From NCBI GenBank assembly GCA_000434235.1, contig FR891993.1, forward strand, positions 48,647 through 112,646: a stretch of 64,000 nucleotides of DNA, in the 5' to 3' direction. The position numbers and the translations under genes were made by a program. The first letter of the stretch is position 1; each line of letters begins with the position of its first letter. Shown here one piece after another: positions 1 through 9,497 of the stretch. This stretch comes from Alistipes sp. CAG:268. GTDB taxonomy: Bacteria; Bacteroidota; Bacteroidia; Bacteroidales; Rikenellaceae. Under the pieces are notes generated by a model. It ran no database searches and was not told where the DNA came from. It saw only the letters and a list, made by a program, of their open reading frames with translations.

Positions 1-1
1 C

Positions 2-1783
2 GAACTCGTCTCGCCCGAAGGCCTGCTGCTCACCAACCACCACTGCGGCTACGACGCCATCCAGCGCCACTCGACCGTCGAGCACGACTACCTCACCCAC
101 GGCTTCTGGGCCATGTCCCGGGCCGAGGAGCTGCCCAACGAAGGACTCAACGTCCGTTTCCTGGTACGCATGGAGGAGGTGACGGAGCGACTGGCGGCCG
201 GCGAAACCGCCGAGGAGCTGATCCGCAAGGCCGAAGCCGAGGGCGAAGGCTACAAGGCCTCCGTCGAGCAGATGTACTACGGCAACCAGCAGTTCCTGTT
301 CGTCTACGAACAGTTCGATGACGTCCGTCTGGTGGCCGCACCGCCCTCATCGATCGGCAAGTTCGGCGGCGATACCGACAACTGGATCTGGCCCCGCCAC
401 ACGGGCGACTTCTCCGTATTCCGCATCTATGCATCGAAGGAGAACAAGCCGGCGGCCTACTCGCCCGACAACGTCCCCTACCGCCCGAAGAAGTTCTTCA
501 CCATCTCGACCCGGGGCATCGCGGAGGGCGACTTCACGATGATCTACGGATTCCCGGGCAACACGCAGGAGTACATCCTCTCGGATGCCGTGGGCTACAT
601 CGCCGAGCGCTCGGACCCGGCCAAGATCGCCATCCGCGACGGCCGACTCGGGATCATCGCCGAGGCCCAGGCCTCGGACCCCGCGCTGCGGATCCACTAC
701 GCCGCCAAGCATGCGACGATCGCCAACGCCTGGAAGAAGTGGCAGGGCGAGGTGCTCGGCATCACGCGCCGCGGCACCGTCGCCTCGAAAAAGGCCTACG
801 AGGAGGCGTTCGACCGCTGGGCGCAGGACAAGCCCGAATACCGCCGCGTGGTGAGCGACCTCAAGGCCGAATATGCCCGGATCATGGATCCCTACTTCGC
901 CCGCGAGATCACGCTCGAGACCCTTGCCGCGCTGCCGGGCAAATACACCCCCGAGGAGCGGGCCGAGGAGCTCTTCGCTCGCCGAGAGCCGACCGAACGG
1001 GCCCTGTGGCGCTACCTCTTCGGCGAATACGCCCGCCGCTGCCCGGCAGAATACCAGGTCCCGACGTTCCTCGACGGCGTGGCCGAATACGGATCGCCCG
1101 AGGCCTACGCCGAGCAGGTTTTCCAACAGGTATGGAGCGGCAGCGACACCACGGCCGTCAATGCCCTGCGCCGCGACACGAAGCGCATGCAGGAGCATAT
1201 CGTCTGGATGCTGGGGACCAAGTCGCTGCGCAACCTCACGAGCAGCCGCCTCAACGCACTCTACACGACCTACATCCGGGGACTGCGCGAATGGGACGGC
1301 GAGCGGGCCTTCTACCCCGACGCCAACCTGACGCTGCGCGTGGCCTACGGCTCGATCGCCGGCTATGAGTATGCCGACGGCGAGTACCACAAGCCGCTGA
1401 CGACCCTCGACGGCATCATCGCCAAGGACAACCCCGAGATCTACGACTACGACATCCCGCAGGCGCTGCGCGACCTCTACGCATCGAAGGAGTACGGACG
1501 CTGGGCAACGGAGATCGACGGACGCCGCACGGTGCCGGTCTGCTTCCTGGCCTCGAACCACACCACGGGCGGCAACTCGGGATCTCCGGTGCTGAATGCC
1601 CGCGGCGAACTGGTGGGCATCAACTTCGACCGCACGTGGCGCTCGACGATGAGCGACATCGCCTTCGATCCCTCGATCTGCCGCAACATCGGTGTCGATA
1701 TCCGCTACGTGCTCTTCGTCATCGACCGCATCGGCGGGGCCGGCTATCTGCTCGACGAGATGAAGTCCAGCAGGAAAAAGTGA
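2..1783 (+). CDS. S46 family dipeptidyl-peptidase (DPP11-like), 5' end missing
   Basis: This is the C-terminal part of a periplasmic S46 serine exopeptidase, which removes dipeptides from peptide N termini. The frame is already open at base 2, so the start lies before the window; the first ATG at 113 is internal. The NHHCGY motif that holds the catalytic His is at about 38-52. The RHTGDFS segment carrying the likely catalytic Asp follows, and GGNSGSP with the catalytic Ser codon is at 1577. Eighteen residues after that Ser is an Arg (codon 1631). From memory of the family, DPP11 has Arg there, giving Asp/Glu specificity, while DPP7 has Gly. The DPP11 assignment is therefore an inference from one residue. 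The gene ends 56 bases before the next lipoprotein gene, on the same strand. Confidence 0.9.
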   Translation, partial: ELVSPEGLLLTNHHCGYDAIQRHSTVEHDYLTHGFWAMSRAEELPNEGLNVRFLVRMEEVTERLAAGETAEELIRKAEAEGEGYKASVEQMYYGNQQFLFVYEQFDDVRLVAAPPSSIGKFGGDTDNWIWPRHTGDFSVFRIYASKENKPAAYSPDNVPYRPKKFFTISTRGIAEGDFTMIYGFPGNTQEYILSDAVGYIAERSDPAKIAIRDGRLGIIAEAQASDPALRIHYAAKHATIANAWKKWQGEVLGITRRGTVASKKAYEEAFDRWAQDKPEYRRVVSDLKAEYARIMDPYFAREITLETLAALPGKYTPEERAEELFARREPTERALWRYLFGEYARRCPAEYQVPTFLDGVAEYGSPEAYAEQVFQQVWSGSDTTAVNALRRDTKRMQEHIVWMLGTKSLRNLTSSRLNALYTTYIRGLREWDGERAFYPDANLTLRVAYGSIAGYEYADGEYHKPLTTLDGIIAKDNPEIYDYDIPQALRDLYASKEYGRWATEIDGRRTVPVCFLASNHTTGGNSGSPVLNARGELVGINFDRTWRSTMSDIAFDPSICRNIGVDIRYVLFVIDRIGGAGYLLDEMKSSRKK

Positions 1784-1839
1784 CAATTTTGGAATTTTTC
1801 ACTATATTGTCCCGGCAAACCTATTAAACAGGACATGCT

Positions 1840-3645
1840 ATGAGACATTTCGATGCATTTGTGAGATGGACGGCAGCACTGCTGCTGACGGTTCTGTCGA
1901 TTGCCTGCGGCAAGGACAAGACCACGACGACGGAGGGATCGGCAATCACCGGAGGCTCCTGGAGCCAGACCGAGACCATTGAGGCCGTCGGGGCACAGAA
2001 GGATTTTTCGTTCACGGCCCGCGGACAGTGGAGCGCGCAGAGCGACAACCCCGACTGGTGCGAGGTGCTGACCCCCTCGGGAGACAAAGGCGCCGCAACG
2101 CTGCGGATCGACGTAGCCGAGAACAGCAGCGAAAGCCCGCGTTCCGCCATCATCCGGATCTCGGTGGGCAGCACCACGGAGAGTTTCAAGATCCTCCAGA
2201 AGGGTACGGCCGGAGCTCCCGAGATCAACGTGCTGGTGGACGAGGTGCTGGCGGCATACTATCTGTGGAACGAGGAGTACCGGGCGCTTGACCGCGACCT
2301 GTCGCTGCCCTACAACGGGGTCTACGACAACTTCGTATACCATACGTTGATGAGCATGGAGACCAACACGCTCGACAAGAAATACAACGAGCGTTACGGG
2401 GAGTACCACATCTACTCCTACCTCTCGCGAACCCCCTCATCGGGACAGAAAAGCGCCGCGACACGCAGTGGTGTAAATCACGGTGTCGAGAAGGACGACC
2501 CCGTGCCGAGTTTCGGTATCGGCAACTACGCCCTCGTGTCGTTTGTAGACCAGTCGGGACGGCCGACGGGGCAGATCGGGCTCACACTGTTGAGCATCAT
2601 CCCCGAATCGCCGCTGGCCAAGGCCGGATTCCGCCGCGGCGACATCATCGCCACGATTGACGGCAAAACCCCGACCGAGCAGACCTACACCACAGAGTTC
2701 ACGCGCCTGATCGCCCCCTCGGAGGGGCTGAAGGTCACGCTCACCAAAAACGAGGCGAACGCACAGCCGATCGAGGTCACGTCGGTGAGTCTGGATCCCA
2801 CGCCGATCATCCGCGCCGAGGTACTTGAGGGTACGCACGTCGGATACATCGTCTACGACAGCTTCGACGCCGCCTACGACAACGACCTGCTGGCCGCCAT
2901 CAAGAGCCTCAAGGAGGCCGGCATCACCGATCTGGTGCTCGACCTGCGCAACAACGGCGGAGGACATGTCATCACTTCGAACATGCTCTCAACCTGCATC
3001 GGAGGCAGCGCATGCCAGGACCGCGTCTACCAGTACTACCGCTACAACGACGAGCGGATGGCCGACTGGAAACAGACCTCCGAAACGTTCGGCATGAGCT
3101 ATGACCAGACGGCGAAGCTCTTCTTCGAGAAGTTCTACTACTCGAACTACTACGGCGTCTCGCTGGCGAACTATGCCCTGAACCTCAGCCGGCTCTATGT
3201 CCTCGTCAGCGACGGTACGGCATCGGCGAGCGAGGCGGTCATCAACAGTCTGAAGGGCATCGGACTTCCCGTGACGCTCATCGGCTCGAAGACCAACGGC
3301 AAGAACGTCGGCATGAATGTCTTCACGTGGAACAACATCGAAGGATACGACTACGAATTCGCCCCGATTTCGTTCCAGGGCTACAACGCCCAGAAGCAGT
3401 CGGTGGATCCGAAGGGCATCACTCCCGACTACGCGGTCAGCGAGACGGCTTCGGGAGGATGGTACGTGGATTTCGGTCCCGACGAGCCGCTCGTACACAA
3501 GGCCCTCGAACTGATTGGCGCAGCCGACGCATCGGCAACAACCCGCAGCGTGAAATCCGTCGGCGCGGGTCAGCGCGGAAGCATCCGGCAGGCCATTGAA
3601 CGGCCGAACGGCATGATCCGCACGATCGACCCGAAAGAGATGTAA
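1840..3645 (+). CDS. S41 family peptidase lipoprotein with N-terminal BACON-like domain
   Basis: Secreted tail-specific type serine protease of 601 residues. The N terminus is a lipoprotein signal peptide with lipobox LSIACG. Residues of about 40-125 resemble a BACON-type beta-sandwich (short W..QSDNPDWCEV and SAIIRISVG signatures). A PDZ domain follows (AGFRRGDIIATIDGK, around residue 265), and then the S41 core, with LDLRNNGGGH and the SDGTASASEAV segment carrying the nucleophile Ser. The C-terminal tail is Arg/Gly/Ser-rich and probably disordered. It is co-directional with the S46 peptidase and closed by a strong terminator, so the two may act together in extracytoplasmic peptide use; that link is an inference. 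Confidence 0.88.
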   Translation: MRHFDAFVRWTAALLLTVLSIACGKDKTTTTEGSAITGGSWSQTETIEAVGAQKDFSFTARGQWSAQSDNPDWCEVLTPSGDKGAATLRIDVAENSSESPRSAIIRISVGSTTESFKILQKGTAGAPEINVLVDEVLAAYYLWNEEYRALDRDLSLPYNGVYDNFVYHTLMSMETNTLDKKYNERYGEYHIYSYLSRTPSSGQKSAATRSGVNHGVEKDDPVPSFGIGNYALVSFVDQSGRPTGQIGLTLLSIIPESPLAKAGFRRGDIIATIDGKTPTEQTYTTEFTRLIAPSEGLKVTLTKNEANAQPIEVTSVSLDPTPIIRAEVLEGTHVGYIVYDSFDAAYDNDLLAAIKSLKEAGITDLVLDLRNNGGGHVITSNMLSTCIGGSACQDRVYQYYRYNDERMADWKQTSETFGMSYDQTAKLFFEKFYYSNYYGVSLANYALNLSRLYVLVSDGTASASEAVINSLKGIGLPVTLIGSKTNGKNVGMNVFTWNNIEGYDYEFAPISFQGYNAQKQSVDPKGITPDYAVSETASGGWYVDFGPDEPLVHKALELIGAADASATTRSVKSVGAGQRGSIRQAIERPNGMIRTIDPKEM

Positions 3646-3671
3646 CGCATTGCATTACACGCATACTACGG

Positions 3672-3702
3672 AAACGGCCCCGAATATCGGGGCCGTTTTT
3701 TT
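3672..3702 (+). terminator. Rho-independent terminator after the S41 lipoprotein gene
   Basis: A perfect 11-bp stem (AAACGGCCCCG / CGGGGCCGTTT) with a 5-base AATAT loop runs directly into a T-run, 26 bases after the stop codon. Confidence 0.93.
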
Positions 3703-3733
3703 ACTGCAAACCGAAACTTTATGGGCCCGAAAA

Positions 3734-3766
3734 TTTGGTGAATAGAAATTTATGTTCTATATTTGC
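3734..3766 (+). promoter_or_regulatory. Bacteroidota-type promoter for tRNA-Leu
   Basis: A TTTG box (3734-3737) and TATATTTGC (3758-3766) are separated by 20 bases. This matches the Bacteroidota primary sigma consensus (TTTG, 19-21 bases, TAnnTTTG). It lies about 40 bases upstream of the mature tRNA 5' end. Confidence 0.8.
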
Positions 3767-3804
3767 ACTCCGAAAGTCAATCAGTATGGCTTTCAAGCGT
3801 ACAG

Positions 3805-3893
3805 GCCCAGGTGGTGAAATTGGTAGACACGCTACTTTGAGGGGGTAGTGAACAATTGCGTTCGTGCAAGTTCGAGTCTTGTCCTGGGCACCA
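3805..3893 (+). tRNA. tRNA-Leu (anticodon GAG)
   Basis: Class II tRNA with a long variable arm. The acceptor strands GCCCAGG (3805-3811) and CCTGGGC (3883-3889) pair perfectly. The anticodon stem CTACT/GGTAG encloses the loop TTGAGGG, so the anticodon is GAG at 3839-3841, reading CUC/CUU. The T arm is GCAAG-TTCGAGT-CTTGT. The 3' ACCA is encoded (3890-3893). The D arm contains the AATTGGTAGAC signature. Confidence 0.97.
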
Positions 3894-4029
3894 GAAACCG
3901 CGCTAAACGAAAGTTTGACGCGGTTTTTCGTTTTGCATGATTGCGATTTGTCCCGATTCGGACAAAGAAGTTCTCCGGCTAACGGACCCGGGGTCGTTTT
4001 CGGCGGATTTTCCCCGGCAATCGACATAC

Positions 4030-4059
4030 AAAAAAACGGACAGGCTGACAGCCTGTCCG
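4030..4059 (-). terminator. Terminator after the carbonic anhydrase gene
   Basis: A perfect 10-bp stem (CGGACAGGCT / AGCCTGTCCG) with a 3-base loop is flanked by an A-run at 4030-4036. That run reads as a T-run on the minus strand. It lies 27 bases past the stop of the minus-strand gene. Confidence 0.9.
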
Positions 4060-4086
4060 CAGTGATTCTGGCTTTTCCGATCCAGT

Positions 4087-4632
4087 TTACTCCGAAATCG
4101 GAGTCAGCGCACCCGTCGTTGAGTCCATGATATACCCCTTCACCACAACATCGGAGGGGACCAGCGAATGGTTGCGGACCAGATCGACCGTCTCAAGGAT
4201 GGCCGACTCCGTATCATCGAAGCCGTGCAGCCAGCGGTCGAGATCGATGCCACAGTGTTTCATCAGCGAGATATGCTGGTCCGGAATCCCGCGCGAACGC
4301 ATCAGATGCTGCATCTCGGCACTGTCCATGCCCTGCACGCCGCATCCCGTATGGCCGATGATCATCACCTCCTGCACACCCAACTCGTAGATGGCCACAA
4401 GCAGGCTGCGGACCGTACTGTCGAAGGGATTAGTAATCGTACCGCCGGCATTCTTGATGATCTTCACATCCCCGTTTCGGAATCCCAGGGCCGCAGGCAG
4501 CAACTCCACCAGCCGGGTATCCATGCACGTGACGATAGCGATCCGCTTGTTGGGATATTTGTCGGTAATGAAACGTTCGTACCGTTTCTCCGCCACGAAT
4601 CGGCGGTTGTATTCCAGGATTTCGTCAATCAT
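4087..4632 (-). CDS. Beta-class carbonic anhydrase
   Basis: Small (181 residues) beta-carbonic anhydrase, interconverting CO2 and bicarbonate in the cytoplasm. The zinc ligands and catalytic dyad are visible: Cys36, Asp38 and Arg40 in CMDTR, and His94 and Cys97 in GHTGCG. The length fits the short beta-CA subgroup. It is a stand-alone transcription unit, with its own promoter on the minus strand (4682-4715) and its own terminator (4030-4059). Confidence 0.93.
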   Translation of the reverse strand: MIDEILEYNRRFVAEKRYERFITDKYPNKRIAIVTCMDTRLVELLPAALGFRNGDVKIIKNAGGTITNPFDSTVRSLLVAIYELGVQEVMIIGHTGCGVQGMDSAEMQHLMRSRGIPDQHISLMKHCGIDLDRWLHGFDDTESAILETVDLVRNHSLVPSDVVVKGYIMDSTTGALTPISE

Positions 4633-4681
4633 CGTTCGCAGAATTTAGTCGGATCAGATTTTAACTCGGGGAACTCCCCGC

Positions 4682-4715
4682 GCAAAGATACCACTTTATT
4701 CGGGAAACCGCCAAA
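4682..4715 (-). promoter_or_regulatory. Promoter for the carbonic anhydrase gene
   Basis: Read on the minus strand, TTTG (4715-4712) is followed after 21 bases by TATCTTTGC (4690-4682), about 50 bases upstream of the start codon. A small hairpin CGGGGAACTCCCCG lies just downstream, in the predicted 5' leader. Confidence 0.75.
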
Positions 4716-4761
4716 ATCGGGGAGGCGGCTCCACGGGAAACGGACAAACCCACCGGACGAA

Positions 4762-7300
4762 TCAAGGCTCGGAGCAGGAACGGACCGACAGGGTGGAAGG
4801 GGGCATGCCGTCGGCTTCGGCCGTCAGTCGAACCGTTCCCTTCCGGCCATCGTTCTGCAGGACAACGAGCGCCTTGCCGTGAAATGCCCGCCGCTGCGAG
4901 GCCTTGAACGGCTCCATACTGGTCTGGCTCCCGTTATCCACTCCGGCAATGAAGCCGCAGCCCTCCACACGGAAACGGAGCTGCGTATCGGCATCAGGCA
5001 CGAGCGTGCCCTCCCGGTCCACTATCTCTACCGTCACGAACGAGAGGTCTTTTCCGTCGGCCGCAATCCGTTCCCGGTCGGCGGACAGGCGGATCTGCGC
5101 CGGAGCGCCCGCCGTCCGGATCTCCCGGGTCAGCACCACCTTTCCGTCCTTGCGGGATACTGCCCGCAGCATACCGGGTTCAAACGGCACCCGCCACCAG
5201 ACATGGAACTGCCCCGGTTCCTTGCTCCTGACCCCGAGGCTACGCCCGTTCAGGAACAACTCTACCTCGTCCGCACGGTTGTAGTAGGCCCAGACATCGA
5301 CCGGCTCGCCCGGTGTCCAGTTCCAATGCGGAAAGAGGTGGAGCACCGTCCGGTCGCTCCATTCGCTCTGATACATGTAGTAGGCATCCTTGGGAAATCC
5401 GGCCAGATCCACGATACCAAAATAGGAGCTGCGCGACGGCCACCAGAAGGGCGTGGGCTCGCCCAGATAGTCGAAACCGGTCCAGACGAAAACGCCGGCA
5501 CAACAGGGCAGATCCTTCACCACACGCCAGTTCTCCTCGTGAGTCGAGCCCCACAACGCACAATTGTTGTCATACGACGAACAGGCATGGACGGGTCGGT
5601 CGAAGGCCTGATCCCAGGTCTCGGGCCATGCATACCGCCGGTCCGAAGGCATGATGTAGTGGCCCCGCGTGGCGAATGCGGAGGTGGTTTCCGAGGCGAT
5701 GAAGCATTTGCCGGGGAAGTTCTTCTGGAAATCGCGATAAACACCCAGGTTGTAGTTGAATCCATAGACATCCATCGCTCCCGACCGGAAGAGGTTGTTC
5801 GAGGGATCGGCGAAATTATTCCCCGAGGTCACGGCTCGGGTCGTATCCAGGCTCTTCACGATCCGGGCCAGTTGCACGGCGATCCACGAATTGATGTTGA
5901 ACGCGGAGTCCGTCCCGCCGGCCGCACGTGCCGTGCGGGGGACATTCAGCAGCACGTTGGCCTGCTGCAGGGTCAGGGTATCCGCCCGAACGTCGTCAAA
6001 CTGCTCGTAAACCTCATTGCCGATGCTCCACATGAACACGGACGGATGGTTGCGGTCACGCAGGATGTGGTCGGTCAAATCCCGTTCGTACCACTCCGGG
6101 AAGTCGCGGCTGTAGTCATACTCGCTTTTCCGCTTCCGCCACATGTCGAACGCCTCGTCCTGCACCAGGAAACCCATTCTGTCACAAAGTTCGAGCAGTT
6201 CCGGAGCCGGAGGGTTGTGCGATGTCCGGATGGCATTGCACCCCATCTCCTTGAGGATCTCGAGCTGACGCTCCAGCGCCCGCCTGTTGATTGCGGTTCC
6301 CAGACAGCCCAGATCGTGATGGAGGCAGACGCCGAGGATCTTCAGCGGCTCTCCGTTCAGGAAGAAGCCCTGATCCGCATCGAACCTCATGAAACGGATG
6401 CCGAAAGGGGTTTCATACCGATCGACGGTACGCCCCCCGATCCGCACGGTCGAAACGGCCCGATAAAGGGAGGGAGCATCCACGGACCACAACTCCGGGT
6501 CCGGGACCTTCACCTCCTGCAGCACGGAGGTATCCGAAGCCGCAGGAATGCCGGCCCGCCCGGTGCGGCACTCCCCTGCCGACCCGCCCGGTGCGGCACT
6601 CCCCGACCCGGTTACCCTCGGGATCATAAAGCGCCGTCTCCAGCTCGACGGCCACCGGATCGGCGGAATCGTTGCACAATGTGGTCCGGACGGCCACGGC
6701 TGCCTCATCCGGTCCGACGGCCGGCGTTGTGATGAAGGTTCCCCAAAGTCCGACGTGGACCGGATGGGTCCGTACCAGCCAGACGTTTCGGTAGATTCCC
6801 GAACCGGAATACCACCGGGAATTCGGCTGTTCCGAATTATCCACCCGGACGACCAGTACATTCTCCTCCGCCCCATAATTCAGACAGGGCGTCAGGTCAT
6901 ACCGGAACGAGACATAACCATTCGGCCGATATCCGAGCAGATGACCGTTGAGCCACACCCGGCTCTTTTGGTAAATGCCGTCGAAATCGACAAAGAAGCG
7001 TTTGTCACGATCACGCTCCGGAACGGTAAAACGCTTCCGGTACCATCCGACGCCGCCCGGAAGCGCCCCGCCTCCGGGAGTCGCCGGATGGTCGGGCGAA
7101 AAGTCGCCCTCGATACTCCAGTCATGCGGCAGGTTCAGTTCCCGCCACGCCGAATCGTCGAAATCCGGATCGGAGAAATCGCCGTCGGCATCCAGGGCAA
7201 ACCGCCAATCGGCCGTAAAATCCGACCGTTGCCGGATCTCCGCACCGTTCTGGCAGGAAAAACCGGCCCACGCCAGCAAGGCAAGCAGGCACCGTCTCAT
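4762..7300 (-). pseudogene. GH2 family glycoside hydrolase (beta-galactosidase-like), frameshifted
   Basis: Last gene of the PUL operon. The 5' part (7300 down to about 6600) encodes a signal peptide with a putative lipobox (AGFSC) and the GH2 sugar-binding domain (WRELNLPHDWSIEGDF). The 3' part, in another frame, encodes the immunoglobulin-like and TIM-barrel domains, with the acid/base motif WSIGNEV and the SET motif of the probable nucleophile, then C-terminal beta-sandwich domains. The two frames meet at a 28-bp tandem duplication (6549-6604). Twenty-eight is not a multiple of three, and removing one copy restores a continuous GH2 protein (…RVGECRTGRAGIPAASD…). As written, translation runs about 55 aberrant residues and stops at 6413. 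Only 7 bases separate it from the GH92 gene. Confidence 0.88.
6549..6604. repeat. 28-bp tandem duplication interrupting the GH2 gene
   Basis: Two adjacent 28-base copies, 6549-6576 and 6577-6604, differ only at one position (G6554 versus A6582). Each contains CCCGCCCGGTGCGGCACT. The duplication shifts the GH2 reading frame by one base. Confidence 0.95.
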
Positions 7301-7307
7301 ATCCCAA

Positions 7308-9485
7308 CTATTTGGTACTGAACTCCAGAACCCCGCCCTGCATGATCTCCCGGACAGGAATGAACGGACGGTCGAGCCTCTTCCCGTTGAAACGCACCAC
7401 CTCCATCGTCTGGTGTTTCTTGCGGTCCCGGGCCACGATCTTCAACCGATTGCCGTTCGACAGGGCCAGCTCGAACTCCTCAAAGGCCGGTATTCCCAAC
7501 GCATACTCGCCCGAAGCCGGAGTGAGCGGATAGAAGCCCATGACACTGAAAATATACCAGGCGGACATCTGTCCCAGGTCGTCGTTGCCGGAGAGGCCGT
7601 CGGGACTGTTCCGGTAGTTTGCAGCAAGGATCCCGGGCAGACGGGTCTGGATCTTGTCCAGCCGGTCGCAGTGCGCATAAAGGTAGACATAATGGTGTCC
7701 TGGCTCGTTGTCGTGGCGGTAGTGCCCCTTGTCGAAGTTCTCGTCGAGAGCCTTCACGAAGGCGTCGCGCCCGCCCATGAGTTCGATCAGCCCCGGAACA
7801 TCCTGCATCACGCAGAAGCGATAGGTCCAGTTGGCCCCTTCGGTGAATCCGACATCATCGGCATCCCACTCCCCGGAACTCCGGCGTGCCTGAAAGAATC
7901 CGGTCTGCGGGTTGTAGAGATTCCTGTAGTTCCGCGACCGTTCCATCAGGACCCGATAATCCTCCATGTGCCCAAGCCCCTTGGCCATCTGGGCGATGCA
8001 ATAGTCGTCCAGCGCATATTCGAGCGTCGAGGCCACCGACTCGTCGGTCCTGTCCGACGCAACGTACCCCGCCTTCATGTAGTGGGTCAGGCCGGCGCGG
8101 GCCTCGTAGCCGCCGTTCCAGAAATCGCGGTCTCCCCAGCGATAGTGTTCGTCGCGCGTCGGCGGAGTGAAGGCATCCTTGCGGATGGCCCGGTAGGCAG
8201 CCTCCAGATCATAACCCCGGAATCCATTGACATAGGCGTCGGCAATCACGGCGTCGGCATGGGTGCCGATCATGATGTTGGTGAAGGTCGGATTCGCCCA
8301 CTTGGGAATCCATCCGGACTCCTCGTACATCTGCACCAACGACCGGACCATCGCATCGACCCGTTCCGACTGGACCAGCTGCAGCCACGGATGCTGGGCC
8401 CGAAAGGTATCCCACAGGGAGTAGGCAGTGTAGGAGGTCCCTTCATGTATGCGCTCGTCGAAGGGGCTGTAATACCTTCCGTATTCCGAGAACTCCCGAG
8501 GGTACTGCAGCGTGCGGAAGAAGGCCGTATAGAAGACCGTGAGGTCATCCTCCGACGCCCCCTTGATCGAAACCCGCGACAACTCCCGGTTCCATCGATC
8601 CCGGCCGGAGGCCTTCACCTGCTCGAAGGTCCGCTCCCGACCGATCTCGCGGTCGAGGTTATCGGCAGCCTGCGCGTAATCGATGAATGACGAGCCGATG
8701 CGCACCTCGACCGTCCGGACATCCGAGGCGAAGCGGACATAACCGCCGACATTCGGGGCGGCATCGCTCCGCCGGCCCTCGCTGACGGTCCCGTCGGCCC
8801 AGGTTCCGAAATCGGCGAACGGTTCCGAAAACCTCAGCACGTAATAGCAGGCAAACCGGTAGAGCCGCGGTCCGAGATGGGCATCGAACCGCTCCTTGTT
8901 GTAGAGCCGGATCTCGTTCCGCTCGGGAATAATCTCGATCCCCCCGCCCTCGCACATGCGGCCGGCCTCGATCATGAGCATCGGGGCCCCGCTGTCCGCA
9001 TAGGCGAAACGGAAGAAGGAGCTGCGCGAGGTAGCCGTGAATTCGGTCCGGATCCGGCTTCCGTCGGGTTCGGTATGGCTGACCGTGTAATAATACGGCG
9101 TACCGCATTCGGTGTCTCGCTCCAAGGGGACGGCCCGCTGTTCCGGATCGGTTCGCAAAACGCCGCTCTGGGGCATCATCGTGAAATAGCCGTAATCGCC
9201 CATCCAGATCGCGGGCTGGTGAGTTCCCATGAACCCGATCAGCCGGTCGTCGGCATGGTGGTACATGGTCGCGGAGATCTTGTTGAGTCGGGTCGCCGCG
9301 CACCACTGGGTCATCCCGAACGGATCGCTCACGGCCGGCGTCGTCCCGCCGTATTCGGTCACGTGAGGGCCGCAGCTCCCGATAAACATATTGACATAGT
9401 CCACCGGAGCCTTCTCCGCCCCGAACGAGGCGCTCCCGCACAAGGTGAAAAGTACGGCAAGCAAAGATTCGAACGTCTTTTTCAT
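7308..9485 (-). CDS. GH92 family glycosidase (alpha-mannosidase type)
   Basis: Secreted 725-residue GH92 enzyme. The family comprises calcium-dependent exo-alpha-mannosidases that act on N-glycans, yeast mannan and related glycans. Visible features are a signal peptide ending near SASFGA, an N-terminal beta-sandwich beginning VDYVNMFIGS, and the catalytic (alpha/alpha)6 domain. Conserved blocks include YSLWDTFRAQHPW, NEPGHHYVYLY and the hallmark GNDDLGQMSAWY. The length is normal for GH92. GTHQPAIWMGDYG occupies a position that varies between GH92 linkage specificities, so the exact linkage is not predictable here. It lies between GH35 (12-base gap) and GH2 (7-base gap) in one operon. Confidence 0.93.
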   Translation of the reverse strand: MKKTFESLLAVLFTLCGSASFGAEKAPVDYVNMFIGSCGPHVTEYGGTTPAVSDPFGMTQWCAATRLNKISATMYHHADDRLIGFMGTHQPAIWMGDYGYFTMMPQSGVLRTDPEQRAVPLERDTECGTPYYYTVSHTEPDGSRIRTEFTATSRSSFFRFAYADSGAPMLMIEAGRMCEGGGIEIIPERNEIRLYNKERFDAHLGPRLYRFACYYVLRFSEPFADFGTWADGTVSEGRRSDAAPNVGGYVRFASDVRTVEVRIGSSFIDYAQAADNLDREIGRERTFEQVKASGRDRWNRELSRVSIKGASEDDLTVFYTAFFRTLQYPREFSEYGRYYSPFDERIHEGTSYTAYSLWDTFRAQHPWLQLVQSERVDAMVRSLVQMYEESGWIPKWANPTFTNIMIGTHADAVIADAYVNGFRGYDLEAAYRAIRKDAFTPPTRDEHYRWGDRDFWNGGYEARAGLTHYMKAGYVASDRTDESVASTLEYALDDYCIAQMAKGLGHMEDYRVLMERSRNYRNLYNPQTGFFQARRSSGEWDADDVGFTEGANWTYRFCVMQDVPGLIELMGGRDAFVKALDENFDKGHYRHDNEPGHHYVYLYAHCDRLDKIQTRLPGILAANYRNSPDGLSGNDDLGQMSAWYIFSVMGFYPLTPASGEYALGIPAFEEFELALSNGNRLKIVARDRKKHQTMEVVRFNGKRLDRPFIPVREIMQGGVLEFSTK

Positions 9486-9497
9486 AAGGCAAAACCG

